Assembly (NCBI GenBank): GCA_947459635.1
Contig: CANHEA010000001.1
Span: forward strand, 1-64,000
Length of the DNA stretch: 64,000 nt
Reading direction: 5' to 3'
DNA from: Flavobacteriaceae bacterium
GTDB taxonomy: Bacteria > Bacteroidota > Bacteroidia > Flavobacteriales > Flavobacteriaceae
The notes below the pieces were generated by a model. The model saw nothing but the letters and a program-made list of their open reading frames with translations. It searched no databases and was not told the origin of the DNA. Positions within the stretch are counted from its first letter, which is position 1. Each line of letters starts with the position of its first letter. The position numbers and the translations under genes are program-made. Below are positions 31,838 through 42,040 of the stretch, in pieces.

Positions 31838-32350
31838 CTATTTTCTTACATAGGATTCAAACGTAAAACCGTAGGTGTGTTTTTCGTCTTTTGGATGATA
31901 TTCTTCTCCGACTAGTTGCCACTGTGTGCTTTCTAGTGGGGGAAAGAAAGTATCGGCGTCAAAATCGGCATGAACTCGGGTCAGTTCAATCTTATCTGCG
32001 ATTGGCAGCGCTAGTAAATAGATTTCTCCGCCTCCAATGATATATGAATCTTCATTTTGGGGAACTTTTTTTAAGGCTTCGTTCAAATCTCCAACGACAA
32101 TAACGCCGTCAGGGTGGTAATTGGCTTGACGAGTTATGACAATATGTGTTCGATTCGGCAATGGTTTAGGGAAACTTTCGAAGGTTTTCCGTCCCATAAT
32201 GATAAAATGGTTGGTCGTTAACTGCTTGAATCTTTTGAAGTCATCAGGAAGATGCCAAAGCAAATCATTGTCTTTTCCTAGCGCATTGTTTTTGCCTGCT
32301 GCAGCAATCATTATTGTCATTTTCGATTCAGATTTATTAAGGATTTTCAC
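31838..32350 (-). CDS. folA: Dihydrofolate reductase
   Basis: IAAAGKNNALGKDNDLLWHLPDDFKRFKQLT; IMGRKTFESFPKPLPNRTHIVITR; likely start at internal MTIMIAAAGKN. Confidence 0.95.
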   Translation of the reverse strand: MKILNKSESKMTIMIAAAGKNNALGKDNDLLWHLPDDFKRFKQLTTNHFIIMGRKTFESFPKPLPNRTHIVITRQANYHPDGVIVVGDLNEALKKVPQNEDSYIIGGGEIYLLALPIADKIELTRVHADFDADTFFPPLESTQWQLVGEEYHPKDEKHTYGFTFESYVRK

Positions 32351-32663
32351 TATTTTTTTCGGACAATTCCGAGATTTTGTTTTTTTGTTTTTGAATCAGC
32401 CGATCAATTTGTTCGCGTTCCCAATCTTTATTCATAAAGCGGTCAGTGATAAAAACTTTGATGAAGTGAAGAATAAAAATAAAAACCCAAACGGTACAAA
32501 CCCAAATATACCAATGATTAGGTGCTCCGTATTTGAGGAAAACGTTGGCAATAAAGAGGAACAAACTTCCCACGACCAAAAAAACAAAGTGATAGTACAA
32601 GACCTTTTTTTGTTTTAATCTTCGACGGGCATTCTCATATAATTCGTGTTGTTGTTGATCCAT
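32337..32663 (-). CDS. 2TM domain-containing small membrane protein
   Basis: YENARRRLKQKKVLYYHFVFLVVGSLFLFIANVF...WYIWVCTVWVFIFILHFIKVF. Confidence 0.8.
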   Translation of the reverse strand: MDQQQHELYENARRRLKQKKVLYYHFVFLVVGSLFLFIANVFLKYGAPNHWYIWVCTVWVFIFILHFIKVFITDRFMNKDWEREQIDRLIQKQKNKISELSEKNSENP

Positions 32664-32779
32664 TTTTGATGTAGTGCTCTTGAACGGTTACTTCCATTTT
32701 GATAGACCAACAAATTTACATTTTAATATTCAAACTTTATGACTGTTTTTTTTTACCTTTAAGCCACAAAAAAAATTGG

Positions 32780-33478
32780 ATGCGTAGATTTACTATTGGC
32801 TTTCTTTTCTTTCATATTGCACTTGTTTTTTCTCAGGAAACAAAACTGCCGTATCCAATGATAGCGGTTGACTCGCTTTATCGGGAAGATCAGTTTTATT
32901 TTGCGTTTACCTATAACACACTTGCAAATGCACCAACAGGAATTACTACAAATAAGTTTTCCGCAGGTTTCAAAGCGGGTGTTATGCGAGATATGCCACT
33001 AAACAAGGAAAGAAACGTGTCGATTGCCCCAGGGCTTGGCTTGTCGTATGCAAATTATTTTCAAAAGTTGTTTATATTTCGAGAAAATGGAGAAGCTGTT
33101 TATAGCACAAATACAATAGGAACAAGTTACAGTAAAAACAAATTTGAGCAGGTTTTTATTGATGTTCCCATAGAATTTAGATGGAGAACCTCTGTGCCAG
33201 AAACCCACAAATTTTGGAGAATTTACACGGGATTACAGTTAAGTTATTTGGCTTATTCGAAATCTAGTTATACCGACGAAATAGCTGATATAGCTGTATC
33301 GAATAATAAAGATTTTAATAAATTTCAGGCGGGTGTTTATCTCGTTGTTGGCTATAATACATGGAATTTCTACTCTTATTATGGTTTAGTTCCAATTTTT
33401 TCCTCTGCTGCTCGAGTTAATGATGAACGGATAAAAATGAATGCTCTTCATTTTGGAATGATGTTTTATATCCTATAA
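32780..33478 (+). CDS. Porin/PorT-like outer membrane protein of unknown function
   Basis: Signal peptide from ATG at 32780 (MRRFTIGFLFFHIALVFSQ); beta-barrel-like alternation. Confidence 0.7.
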   Translation: MRRFTIGFLFFHIALVFSQETKLPYPMIAVDSLYREDQFYFAFTYNTLANAPTGITTNKFSAGFKAGVMRDMPLNKERNVSIAPGLGLSYANYFQKLFIFRENGEAVYSTNTIGTSYSKNKFEQVFIDVPIEFRWRTSVPETHKFWRIYTGLQLSYLAYSKSSYTDEIADIAVSNNKDFNKFQAGVYLVVGYNTWNFYSYYGLVPIFSSAARVNDERIKMNALHFGMMFYIL

Positions 33479-34078
33479 CCAAAATCGCAACAATACCAGT
33501 TGCGGAAATATTCCTAAAGCAAACCCCAATAGCAGTTCTTTGGAAGTGTGCGCATTCAGATAAAGTCTAGAAGAAGTGACAACACCATTGAGTACAATTA
33601 GGATTGCAATTCCGTAAATCCAATTGGTAGTGTTGTGAATACTTAATGCGGCACAGAATACCGTTAGTGAACTGATTCCCAACGTATGAATGCTTGCTTT
33701 TACATTAAAAAACAGAAAAACAAAAGCCATCAGGGCGCTCAGGACGCCACCAAAGTAGAAAAAGAATAATGGTGTTACGGTTGTATAAGTCACACTTTTA
33801 TTAAGTAAGAGCACCATCAAGAATATCTGAATCATGAGCGGAATCTTGCGCTGTGATGTTTCTGAAACCATAATTGAATCGACTTTACCTATGACTTTCA
33901 AGAAGTAAATCATACTCAATGGAATCAAAATGGTAATGATACAGATTTGGGTCAGGAGTAAGAATTTTGGTAAAGTGTCGAGATAATTGTCGGTGTAAAA
34001 CAAGTACACTAAAGCCCCAAAAAACGGAATAAAAATAGGGTGTAGGAGATAGGAAGAAAGAACAAGTATCTTTTTCAA
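33473..34078 (-). CDS. Conserved integral membrane protein (PAP2-like C-terminus)
   Basis: 201 aa, ~6 TM; SSRLYLNAHTSKELLLGFALG resembles the PAP2 SRxxxxxH...G segment. Confidence 0.6.
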   Translation of the reverse strand: MKKILVLSSYLLHPIFIPFFGALVYLFYTDNYLDTLPKFLLLTQICIITILIPLSMIYFLKVIGKVDSIMVSETSQRKIPLMIQIFLMVLLLNKSVTYTTVTPLFFFYFGGVLSALMAFVFLFFNVKASIHTLGISSLTVFCAALSIHNTTNWIYGIAILIVLNGVVTSSRLYLNAHTSKELLLGFALGIFPQLVLLRFWL

Positions 34079-34100
34079 GGGGTGTAGTGTTTAGAAATGA

Positions 34101-35561
34101 TTACATTTTTCTTCGCAGTCTCGCAACAGGAATATCGAGTTGTTCTCGGTATTTTGCGATTGTTCTTCGAGCAATTGGATAACCTTTTTCTTTCAAAAGT
34201 TCCGCCAATTGGTCATCTGGCAAAGGTTTGTGTTTGTCTTCTTCTTCTAAAATGTTTTTTAATATCTTCTTAATCTCTAAGGTCGACACATCTTCCCCTT
34301 GATCATTTTTCATGGCTTCTGAGAAAAATTCCTTAATCAATTTAGTGCCGTATGGTGTTTCTACATATTTGCTGTTTGCAACTCGAGAAATAGTTGAAAT
34401 GTCCATGCCGACCATTTCAGAAATGTCCTTTAAAATCATCGGACGTAATTTCGTTTCGTCACCATCTAAAAAATATTCTTGCTGGTAATGCATGATAGCA
34501 TTCATGGTCACCCATAAGGTTTCTTGACGTTGTCTGATTGCATCAATAAACCATTTCGCTGCATCCAATTTTTGTTTGATAAATTGAACAGCATCTTTTT
34601 GTGCATTCGATTTGTCTTTGGACACTTTATAAGTCTGCAACATTTCCTGATAATCCTTAGAAACGTGAAGGGTCGGGGCATTTCTGCCATTTAATGTCAA
34701 TTCTAACTCGCCATCCACAATTCGAATGGCAAAATCAGGAACTACATTTTCTGTGATTTTATTCGCTCCGGTAAAAGCGCCGCCTGGCTTTGGATTTAGT
34801 TTTTCGATTTCATGAACCGCTTTCTTGAGTTGTTCATTAGAAACATTGAATTTGTGTTGCAACTTATCATAGTGCTTCTTACTAAAAGCATCAAATTGCG
34901 TTTCAATAATAGACGTCGCTAGCGCCACATATTCTGATGGTGTCTTGTGTTTTAATTGCAATAACAAACATTCCTGCAAATCGCGGGCGCCAACTCCTGA
35001 AGGCTCGAGTTCGTGAATGATATGCAAAATACGTTCGACGGTTTTCTCATCCGTATAAATACCTTGCGTAAAAGCCATATCATCGACAATATCTGCAATA
35101 CTTCGGCGGATATAGCCCATATCGTCAATACTGCCCACCAAAAATTCGGCAATTTCGCGTTCTTCATCACTTAAGATAAAAGTATTTAGTTGATTGATCA
35201 AGTCTTGGTGAAAACTGACCGGAGAAGCCAAAGGAGACTCGCGATGTTCATCGTCATCGCTATAGTTGTTGGCTTGTGTTTTATATTCTGGGGTTTCGTC
35301 GTTGCTTAAGTATTCATCGATATTGATGTCATCGGTCTCGATAGTTTCGTTGTCATCAAAATCATCAAATTCTTCGTTGTCGAATTCGTCTTTTTCGTAC
35401 TCTTCCTCTTCTTTCCCAGCTTCTAGTGCTGGATTTTCATTCATTTCTTCCTTCAATCTTTGCTCAAAGGCTTGCGTCGGCAACTGAATTAACTTCATCA
35501 ACTGAATTTGTTGTGGAGATAACTTTTGAGTTAATTTGAGATTTAGAAATTGTTTTAGCAT
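34101..35561 (-). CDS. rpoN: RNA polymerase sigma-54 factor
   Basis: LTQKLSPQQIQLMKLIQLPT; GVGARDLQECLLLQL; DISTISRVANSKYVETPYGTKLIKEFFS; ARRTIAKYREQLDIPVARLRR. Confidence 0.97.
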   Translation of the reverse strand: MLKQFLNLKLTQKLSPQQIQLMKLIQLPTQAFEQRLKEEMNENPALEAGKEEEEYEKDEFDNEEFDDFDDNETIETDDINIDEYLSNDETPEYKTQANNYSDDDEHRESPLASPVSFHQDLINQLNTFILSDEEREIAEFLVGSIDDMGYIRRSIADIVDDMAFTQGIYTDEKTVERILHIIHELEPSGVGARDLQECLLLQLKHKTPSEYVALATSIIETQFDAFSKKHYDKLQHKFNVSNEQLKKAVHEIEKLNPKPGGAFTGANKITENVVPDFAIRIVDGELELTLNGRNAPTLHVSKDYQEMLQTYKVSKDKSNAQKDAVQFIKQKLDAAKWFIDAIRQRQETLWVTMNAIMHYQQEYFLDGDETKLRPMILKDISEMVGMDISTISRVANSKYVETPYGTKLIKEFFSEAMKNDQGEDVSTLEIKKILKNILEEEDKHKPLPDDQLAELLKEKGYPIARRTIAKYREQLDIPVARLRRKM

Positions 35562-35564
35562 AAC

Positions 35565-35604
35565 AGAGTTGCTAGGTTGCTGAGTAGCTGAGCTACTGAG
35601 TTCC
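35565..35604. repeat. Micro-repeat tract, CTGAG family, left arm
   Basis: AGAGTTGCTAGGTTGCTGAGTAGCTGAGCTACTGAGTTCC; inverted relative to 35673-35710. Confidence 0.75.
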
Positions 35605-35672
35605 CCGTCTTGATAGTTTATAATTACACAAAAATTTGAATTTGAAACTGTTTTCCAAGTTTAAAAATTTTT

Positions 35673-35710
35673 AAGCTCAGAAACTTAGTAGCTCAGAAAC
35701 TCAGTTACTT
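35673..35710. repeat. Micro-repeat tract, CTCAG family, right arm
   Basis: AAGCTCAGAAACTTAGTAGCTCAGAAACTCAGTTACTT; reverse complement shares CTGAGCTACTRAGTT with the left arm. Confidence 0.75.
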
Positions 35711-35714
35711 TTTA

Positions 35715-37148
35715 CTAAAATTCCGCATTCATCGGTGTTCTAGGAAACGGAATTACATCACGAATATTACTCATACCAGTTACAAATAAAACCAATCGTT
35801 CAAATCCTAATCCGAAGCCTGAGTGCACTGCAGTTCCAAATCGCCGTGTATCCAAATACCACCACAATTCTTCTTCATCGATGCCTAATGCTTTCATCTT
35901 TTCGATTAAAACATCATGACGTTCTTCTCTTTGTGAACCACCCACAATTTCACCTATTCCCGGGAACAAGATGTCCATCGCACGAACGGTTTTGCCATCT
36001 TCATTCAATCGCATATAGAAAGCTTTGATGTTGGCTGGATAATCGAACAAAATCACTGGACATTTGAAATGCTTTTCGACCAAGAATCTCTCGTGCTCAC
36101 TTTGTAAGTCAGCGCCCCATTCGTTGATGATATAATTGAATTTTTTCTTCTTATTAGGGGTCGAATCTCTTAAAATATCAATCGCTTCTGTGTAAGAAAC
36201 GCGTTTAAAGTCGTTTTCTAAGACAAAATTCAATTTCTCCAACAAGCTCATTTCACTGCGTTCTGCTTGTGGCTTCGATTTTTCTTCCTCCATTAATCTT
36301 CCATCCAAAAACTTCAAATCTTCAGCACATTTGTCAACAGTATATTTTACAACATATTTGATAAAATCTTCCGCCAAATCCATATTGTCGTTGAGGTCGT
36401 TGAAGGCAACTTCCGGCTCAATCATCCAAAATTCTGCTAAGTGGCGAGATGTATTGGAGTTTTCCGCTCTAAAAGTTGGTCCAAAAGTATAAACCTGACC
36501 CAACGCCATCGCAAATGTTTCTGCCTCTAATTGCCCTGAAACGGTAAGGTTGGTTTCTTTGCCGAAGAAATCTTCTTTAAAATTAACTTTTCCTTCTTCT
36601 GTTCTTGGCGTTCCATCAAAAGGTAGCGCGGTAACTCTAAACATTTCACCTGCGCCTTCCGCATCTGAACCCGTAATTATGGGCGTATTCACATACACAA
36701 AACCTCTTTCCTGAAAATATTGGTGTACTGCAAAAGACAACACCGAACGCACGCGCATAATCGCTCCGAAAGCGTTTGTACGAACTCGTAGGTGTGCATT
36801 CTCACGCAAAAATTCAAGCGAATGTTTCTTAGGTTGCATCGGAAATTTCTCCGCATCCGAATCGCCTAAAATTTCTAATTTCGAAACTTGAATTTCATAT
36901 TTCTGGCCAGCACCTTGACTTTCAGCCAATGCTCCAGTTACTGAAATAGCAGCGCCTGTCGTAATTCGTTTTAGCGTTTCTTCCGGCGTATTTTCAAAGT
37001 CAACAACGCATTGAATATTTTGAAGCGTTGAACCGTCATTCAAGGCAATAAATTGATTGTTTCTAAAAGTTCTTACCCAACCTTTGGCATTTACTTCGGC
37101 AATAGTGGCAGTACTTTGTAGTAAGTCTTTTACTTTGGTATGTTTCAT
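35715..37148 (-). CDS. asnS: Asparaginyl-tRNA synthetase
   Basis: [11 protein letters not shown]... start at 37148; [49 protein letters not shown]. The longer ORF (to 37313) is an artefact through a repeat and the neighbouring gene. Confidence 0.96.
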   Translation of the reverse strand: MKHTKVKDLLQSTATIAEVNAKGWVRTFRNNQFIALNDGSTLQNIQCVVDFENTPEETLKRITTGAAISVTGALAESQGAGQKYEIQVSKLEILGDSDAEKFPMQPKKHSLEFLRENAHLRVRTNAFGAIMRVRSVLSFAVHQYFQERGFVYVNTPIITGSDAEGAGEMFRVTALPFDGTPRTEEGKVNFKEDFFGKETNLTVSGQLEAETFAMALGQVYTFGPTFRAENSNTSRHLAEFWMIEPEVAFNDLNDNMDLAEDFIKYVVKYTVDKCAEDLKFLDGRLMEEEKSKPQAERSEMSLLEKLNFVLENDFKRVSYTEAIDILRDSTPNKKKKFNYIINEWGADLQSEHERFLVEKHFKCPVILFDYPANIKAFYMRLNEDGKTVRAMDILFPGIGEIVGGSQREERHDVLIEKMKALGIDEEELWWYLDTRRFGTAVHSGFGLGFERLVLFVTGMSNIRDVIPFPRTPMNAEF

Positions 37149-37154
37149 CTTGAA

Positions 37155-37186
37155 GATTTCAGATTTGTGATTTATGATTTCAGATT
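37155..37186. repeat. Micro-repeat tract, GATTTCAGATTTGTGATTTATGATTT family
   Basis: GATTTCAGATTTGTGATTTATGATTTCAGATT in the 5' UTR of asnS. Confidence 0.75.
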
Positions 37187-37204
37187 GCAAATATAATCGA
37201 ATTG

Positions 37205-39568
37205 TTAGTTCTTTTTTTCTTCCACTTCTTGTAGCGCTTTCTTCTTTTCGAATGTGAGTACAAGTGCTGGCAGCACTAATAAATTTGCGAACATGGCAAA
37301 AAGTAACGTACACGATATCAATCCACCCAGCGCTATAGTTCCCACAAAACTAGATAAGGTAAAAATGGCAAAACCAAAAATAAGTACGACAGAAGTATAA
37401 AATGTACTGATGCCTGTTTCGCGCAATGAACTAATGACAGATTTATGAACCAGACCATTGTTTGCGATTAAGTCGTGTCGGTATTTCGCCATAAATTGAA
37501 TGGCATTGTCCACAGAAATTCCAAATGCAATGCTAAAAACCAAAATCGTCGATGGTTTTAATGGAATTCCGAAATAGCCCATCAATCCTGACGTAATACA
37601 CAATGGCAGCACATTCGTAATCACCGAAGCCATCACCATTTTTACCGATCGGAACAAATAAGCCATCAATCCGGCAATCACCAAGATGGCAAAAATGAGC
37701 GAAATAATTAAGTTGTCAATCAAATAGGAAGTTCCTTTTTGAAAGACTAATGCTTTTCCGGTAAGGGTTACCGTAAATCGATCTTTCGGAAATAATTCGT
37801 CAATTTTTGCTTGCAATTGGTGCTCGACTTTCGCCATTTCTTCCGTACCAATATCTTTCATAAATGTCGTAATTCGGGCATATTGACCAGTTTTATCGAC
37901 ATAGCTTTTCATCAGATTGTCTTTGCTGTTTTTGGTAGCGTTCTTGGCGTAGGAAAGAATAAAAGCTTGCTCTTGCGAATTCGGCAATTCATAGAAATCT
38001 GGATTGCCGTTATAGAACGCTTGTTTAGAATATTTAACCAAATTGACCACTGAAACTGCTGGAGAAAGTTCAGGAATCTCCTTGATGGTCTCCTGAAGTT
38101 CATCCATTTTTTTCATCATCGATAATTTCATCACGCCTTTTTTGCGGTGCGTATCTATCATGATCTCAAGTGGCATTACGCCGTGAAATTCCTTTTCATA
38201 GAAGAGAATGTCTTTAAAAAAGGAGGCGCTTTTCGGCATTTCACCAATCAAACTTCCAGACACTTTCATTTGCGTAACACCGATGACGCTAAAAATCATG
38301 AGTAACCCGTAGATGACATAGATTCTGGTTCGCTTATATCGAACGAGGTGCTCGACCCAACTCAATAACGCGGAAATATAGTTTTTACTCAAATGATACA
38401 AGTGCTTTTCTTTCGGTAGCGGCATAAAACTGTACACGATGGGAACAATGCACAAGGTCAAGAGATAAACCGTCATAACATTAATAGCGGTTACCAAACC
38501 AAATTCGTAGAGCAAGTCATTATTGGTAATCATAAACGTCGCAAACCCAACCGCGGTAGTCAGATTGGTCATCAAAGTAGAAACGCCGATTTTCGAAATA
38601 ACACGCTGTAAAGCTTTTGCTTGATTTTTATGAATTTTAATTTCCTGTTGATACTTATTGATCAAGAAAATGCAGTTGCAAATTCCAATAACAATAATCA
38701 AAGGTGGAATAATTGCCGTGAGAATGGTAATTTTATAATGGAAAAGCCCTAAAGTCCCAAAAGACCAAACAACGCCCAATAAAAGAATACTGATCGAAAT
38801 AAACGTGGCGCGGTAGGATCGGAAGAAAAGGAAGAAAATAAACGACGTCATAAACAAAGCGGCGCCGATAAAAAGACCAATTTCGCCTTTCATATTTTCC
38901 GCATTGATTGTTCGGATATAAGGCATTCCGGACACACGCAAATCAATGCCAGTTGTTTTTTCAAACTTTTCGACTTTCGGCACTAGATTTTCAAGAATGA
39001 ATGTTTTTCTCGCCTCAGTATTGACAATGCTCTTTCTTAAATAAACGGCAGAGCGGATACTTCCGGATTCTTTATTGAATAGCAATCCTTCGTAGAAAGG
39101 TAGTCTGTCGAATAACTCTGCTTTTATTTTCTTGAGGTACTCCAGTTTATTCGTTTGCGTAGAATCGATTAAGGAAACCAACTTAAATTTTTGTGCAATC
39201 GTGTCTTTTTCTAATTTTTTCAAATCATTTAAGGACACGACCAAATCAACTTCATTCGCTTTTTTGAGGCCAGTCATCAATTCGTTCCAGGCAGCGAAAG
39301 CCTTTGGTGTAAAGAATGTCTTGTCGTTAAATCCGATTACGATGAGGTTTCCTTCCTCGCCAAATTTATCTAAGAAATCCTGATATTGTTGATTAACAAT
39401 GTGTTTTTTGGGCAATAGATTGGCTTCAGTATACGTCATACTCAAATTTCTCCATTGAAATCCTAGAAAAATAGTGAGCGCTACAATAGCGACGATAATG
39501 GCGTTTCTGTTTTTAAGTATAATTCTGGCTAATCCTTCCCAGAATCCTACTTGATGCGTGTTTTTCAT
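37205..39568 (-). CDS. MMPL/RND-superfamily transporter (hydrophobe exporter-like)
   Basis: 787 aa; two 6-TM halves; [34 protein letters not shown]. Confidence 0.92.
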   Translation of the reverse strand: MKNTHQVGFWEGLARIILKNRNAIIVAIVALTIFLGFQWRNLSMTYTEANLLPKKHIVNQQYQDFLDKFGEEGNLIVIGFNDKTFFTPKAFAAWNELMTGLKKANEVDLVVSLNDLKKLEKDTIAQKFKLVSLIDSTQTNKLEYLKKIKAELFDRLPFYEGLLFNKESGSIRSAVYLRKSIVNTEARKTFILENLVPKVEKFEKTTGIDLRVSGMPYIRTINAENMKGEIGLFIGAALFMTSFIFFLFFRSYRATFISISILLLGVVWSFGTLGLFHYKITILTAIIPPLIIVIGICNCIFLINKYQQEIKIHKNQAKALQRVISKIGVSTLMTNLTTAVGFATFMITNNDLLYEFGLVTAINVMTVYLLTLCIVPIVYSFMPLPKEKHLYHLSKNYISALLSWVEHLVRYKRTRIYVIYGLLMIFSVIGVTQMKVSGSLIGEMPKSASFFKDILFYEKEFHGVMPLEIMIDTHRKKGVMKLSMMKKMDELQETIKEIPELSPAVSVVNLVKYSKQAFYNGNPDFYELPNSQEQAFILSYAKNATKNSKDNLMKSYVDKTGQYARITTFMKDIGTEEMAKVEHQLQAKIDELFPKDRFTVTLTGKALVFQKGTSYLIDNLIISLIFAILVIAGLMAYLFRSVKMVMASVITNVLPLCITSGLMGYFGIPLKPSTILVFSIAFGISVDNAIQFMAKYRHDLIANNGLVHKSVISSLRETGISTFYTSVVLIFGFAIFTLSSFVGTIALGGLISCTLLFAMFANLLVLPALVLTFEKKKALQEVEEKKN

Positions 39569-39766
39569 ATGAGTTTAAAAACAAGTCGCAAAGGTATATA
39601 AAACAAGAGAAATTCAAGTCATATGAATGCGTGTTTTCACAAAAAAGTTACCTTTTTTTAAACCAGAAGAAATTTTTATTCGCTATTTTTTTTGCTAATT
39701 TAATTTCTATATTTGGGTTCAAATCAATCCGACGGCAAAACAAAGTCAATAAGTAACGAAAACGCT

Positions 39767-42040
39767 ATGAAGAATTTCAAGAATTCTATTTTTTACGTCA
39801 TTGTAACTGGAGGTTTTTCCGCTTTGATTTATTGGATACTTTCGCAAGGGAAGTTTTTAGAAATCGGGAGAAATGTAGTTGTTGTTAGTTCAAGAAAAAC
39901 ACAATGGACTGAGTTTTTAGCTTCACTAGTACACAATGTAAAGCATCCTCTAGCCATCCTTCTAGCGCAAATCATTACCATCATCATTGTCGCTAGGTTT
40001 TTTGGTTGGATGTTTCGAAAAATTGGCCAACCGACTGTGATTGGTGAAATCATCGCAGGAATTGTATTAGGACCCTCTTTACTTGGATTGTATTTTCCCG
40101 AGTTTTCACACGCACTATTTCCTGTCGAATCATTAGGCAATTTGCAGTTTTTAAGTCAAATTGGCTTGATACTTTTTATGTTCGTCATCGGGATGGAACT
40201 CGATTTAAAAGTATTAAAAAACAAAGCCAATGAAGCGCTTGTAATCAGTCACGCAAGTATCATCATTCCTTTTTCTCTTGGTGTTGGCTTGGCTTATTTT
40301 ATCTACCATCGCTTTGCACCTCTGGGCGTAGAGTTTTTGTCATTTAGTCTATTTATGGGAATTGCGATGAGTATCACAGCCTTTCCTGTTTTAGCTCGAA
40401 TTGTACAAGAAAGAGGTATTCACAAAACTAAAATTGGGACCATTGTAATCACCTGTGCCGCAACAGACGACATTACCGCGTGGTGTATTCTAGCAGCAGT
40501 TATTGCCATTGTCAAAGCGGGCTCATTCGTGAGTTCATTATATATCATTGGACTTGCATTCGCCTATGTCATGATGATGATCTTTGTTGTCAAGCCTTTT
40601 TTGAAAAGAATTGGAGATTTATATGGCACGAAGAATAAATTAAATAAGCCAGTCGTTGCGATTTTCTTTTTGACTTTAATTCTATCTTCCTACGTAACGG
40701 AAATTATCGGTATTCACGCCCTTTTCGGTGCTTTTATGACTGGCGCGATTATGCCAGATATCTCAAAATTTAGAGCTATTTTTATTAATAAAGTAGAAGA
40801 CGTTTCTGTTATTTTACTGTTGCCGCTGTTTTTTGTATTCACAGGTTTAAGAACGGAAATTGGCTTGATCAATGATTCCTATTTATGGGAAATTACGGGC
40901 TGGATTATCCTTGTTGCAGTTGCTGGAAAATTTCTAGGAAGTGCCTTGGCCGCTCGGTTTGTTGGTCAAAATTGGGAAGAAAGCTTCACCATTGGCGCCT
41001 TGATGAATACGAGAGGTTTGATGGAATTGGTCGTTTTGAATATTGGTTATGATTTGGGTGTTTTGACATCGGAAATTTTCACGATGATGGTCATTATGGC
41101 ATTAGTAACTACATTTATGACTGGACCAGCGCTTGACTTAATCAATTATATTTTTAAAACCAAAGACAAATTTATCCCTGATGAAATCGAACATGATGGG
41201 AATAAATACAAGATTCTTATTTCCTTTGGAAACAACGAAAAAGGCAAGTCATTACTGCGATTAGCTAATAGTTTTGTGTCCAAACAGCAAGATACTTCGA
41301 GCATCACAGCGATGCATTTGTCTTTAAGCGACGAAATGCATTCCTACAATTTAGAAGAGCAAGAGAAGAAGAGATTTACCCCTATTTTGGAAGAATCTAA
41401 AATGCTAAAGCAAGAAATTACAACCATTTTTAAAGCAACAGTAGATATAGAAACGGACATTTCGGACATTGCAAATCAAGGAGATTATGACCTACTGTTG
41501 GTTGGATTAGGGAAGTCGATTTTCGAAGGGACACTATTAGGGAAAGTACTTGGATTTACAACGCGAATCATCAATCCGGATCGTTTGATTGATAAATTTA
41601 CCGGTAAAGAAGGACTCTTTGAAAATTCTCCTTTTGATGAAAGAACCCGGCAAATTATCTCTAAAAGCAAAATGCCATTGGGTGTCTTAATTGATAAGGA
41701 TTTGCAACAAGTGGCGAATGTATTTGTTCCAATCTTTTCCTCGGAAGATGCTTTCTTAATCGATTATTTTCAAAAGTTGATTTACAACAGCGATTCCAAC
41801 ATTTCGCTTTTAGACAGCAATAACTTAGTCACTAATAATTTCGTAATGGGAAGTGCCATTCACTCTTTGGAAGACAAGTATCCCGACAACATTACAGTAT
41901 TGCAAGAACGAATCATGAAAAAGGAATTCCTGTCGAAGCAAGATCTGATGATTATCAGTTTAGAAAGTTGGAAGAAACTCGTAGACTCGCAAAGTTTGTG
42001 GTTGAGTCACGTGCCTTCGGTGCTGATTTTAAAACCCTAG
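39767..42040 (+). CDS. Cation:proton antiporter (CPA2/Kef type) with C-terminal universal-stress-like region
   Basis: GQPTVIGEIIAGIVLGPSLLG; GMSITAFPVLARI-like (AMSITAFPVLARIVQERG); TRGLMELVVLNIGYDLGVL. Confidence 0.92.
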   Translation: MKNFKNSIFYVIVTGGFSALIYWILSQGKFLEIGRNVVVVSSRKTQWTEFLASLVHNVKHPLAILLAQIITIIIVARFFGWMFRKIGQPTVIGEIIAGIVLGPSLLGLYFPEFSHALFPVESLGNLQFLSQIGLILFMFVIGMELDLKVLKNKANEALVISHASIIIPFSLGVGLAYFIYHRFAPLGVEFLSFSLFMGIAMSITAFPVLARIVQERGIHKTKIGTIVITCAATDDITAWCILAAVIAIVKAGSFVSSLYIIGLAFAYVMMMIFVVKPFLKRIGDLYGTKNKLNKPVVAIFFLTLILSSYVTEIIGIHALFGAFMTGAIMPDISKFRAIFINKVEDVSVILLLPLFFVFTGLRTEIGLINDSYLWEITGWIILVAVAGKFLGSALAARFVGQNWEESFTIGALMNTRGLMELVVLNIGYDLGVLTSEIFTMMVIMALVTTFMTGPALDLINYIFKTKDKFIPDEIEHDGNKYKILISFGNNEKGKSLLRLANSFVSKQQDTSSITAMHLSLSDEMHSYNLEEQEKKRFTPILEESKMLKQEITTIFKATVDIETDISDIANQGDYDLLLVGLGKSIFEGTLLGKVLGFTTRIINPDRLIDKFTGKEGLFENSPFDERTRQIISKSKMPLGVLIDKDLQQVANVFVPIFSSEDAFLIDYFQKLIYNSDSNISLLDSNNLVTNNFVMGSAIHSLEDKYPDNITVLQERIMKKEFLSKQDLMIISLESWKKLVDSQSLWLSHVPSVLILKP

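Noticed and set aside
35460-35560. rpoN acidic low-complexity stretch and neighbouring tract as sequencing artefact
   Set aside because: Acidic linker (EEEEYEKDEFDNEEFDDFDDNE) is in-frame and ordinary for sigma-54 region II; the tract lies outside the CDS.
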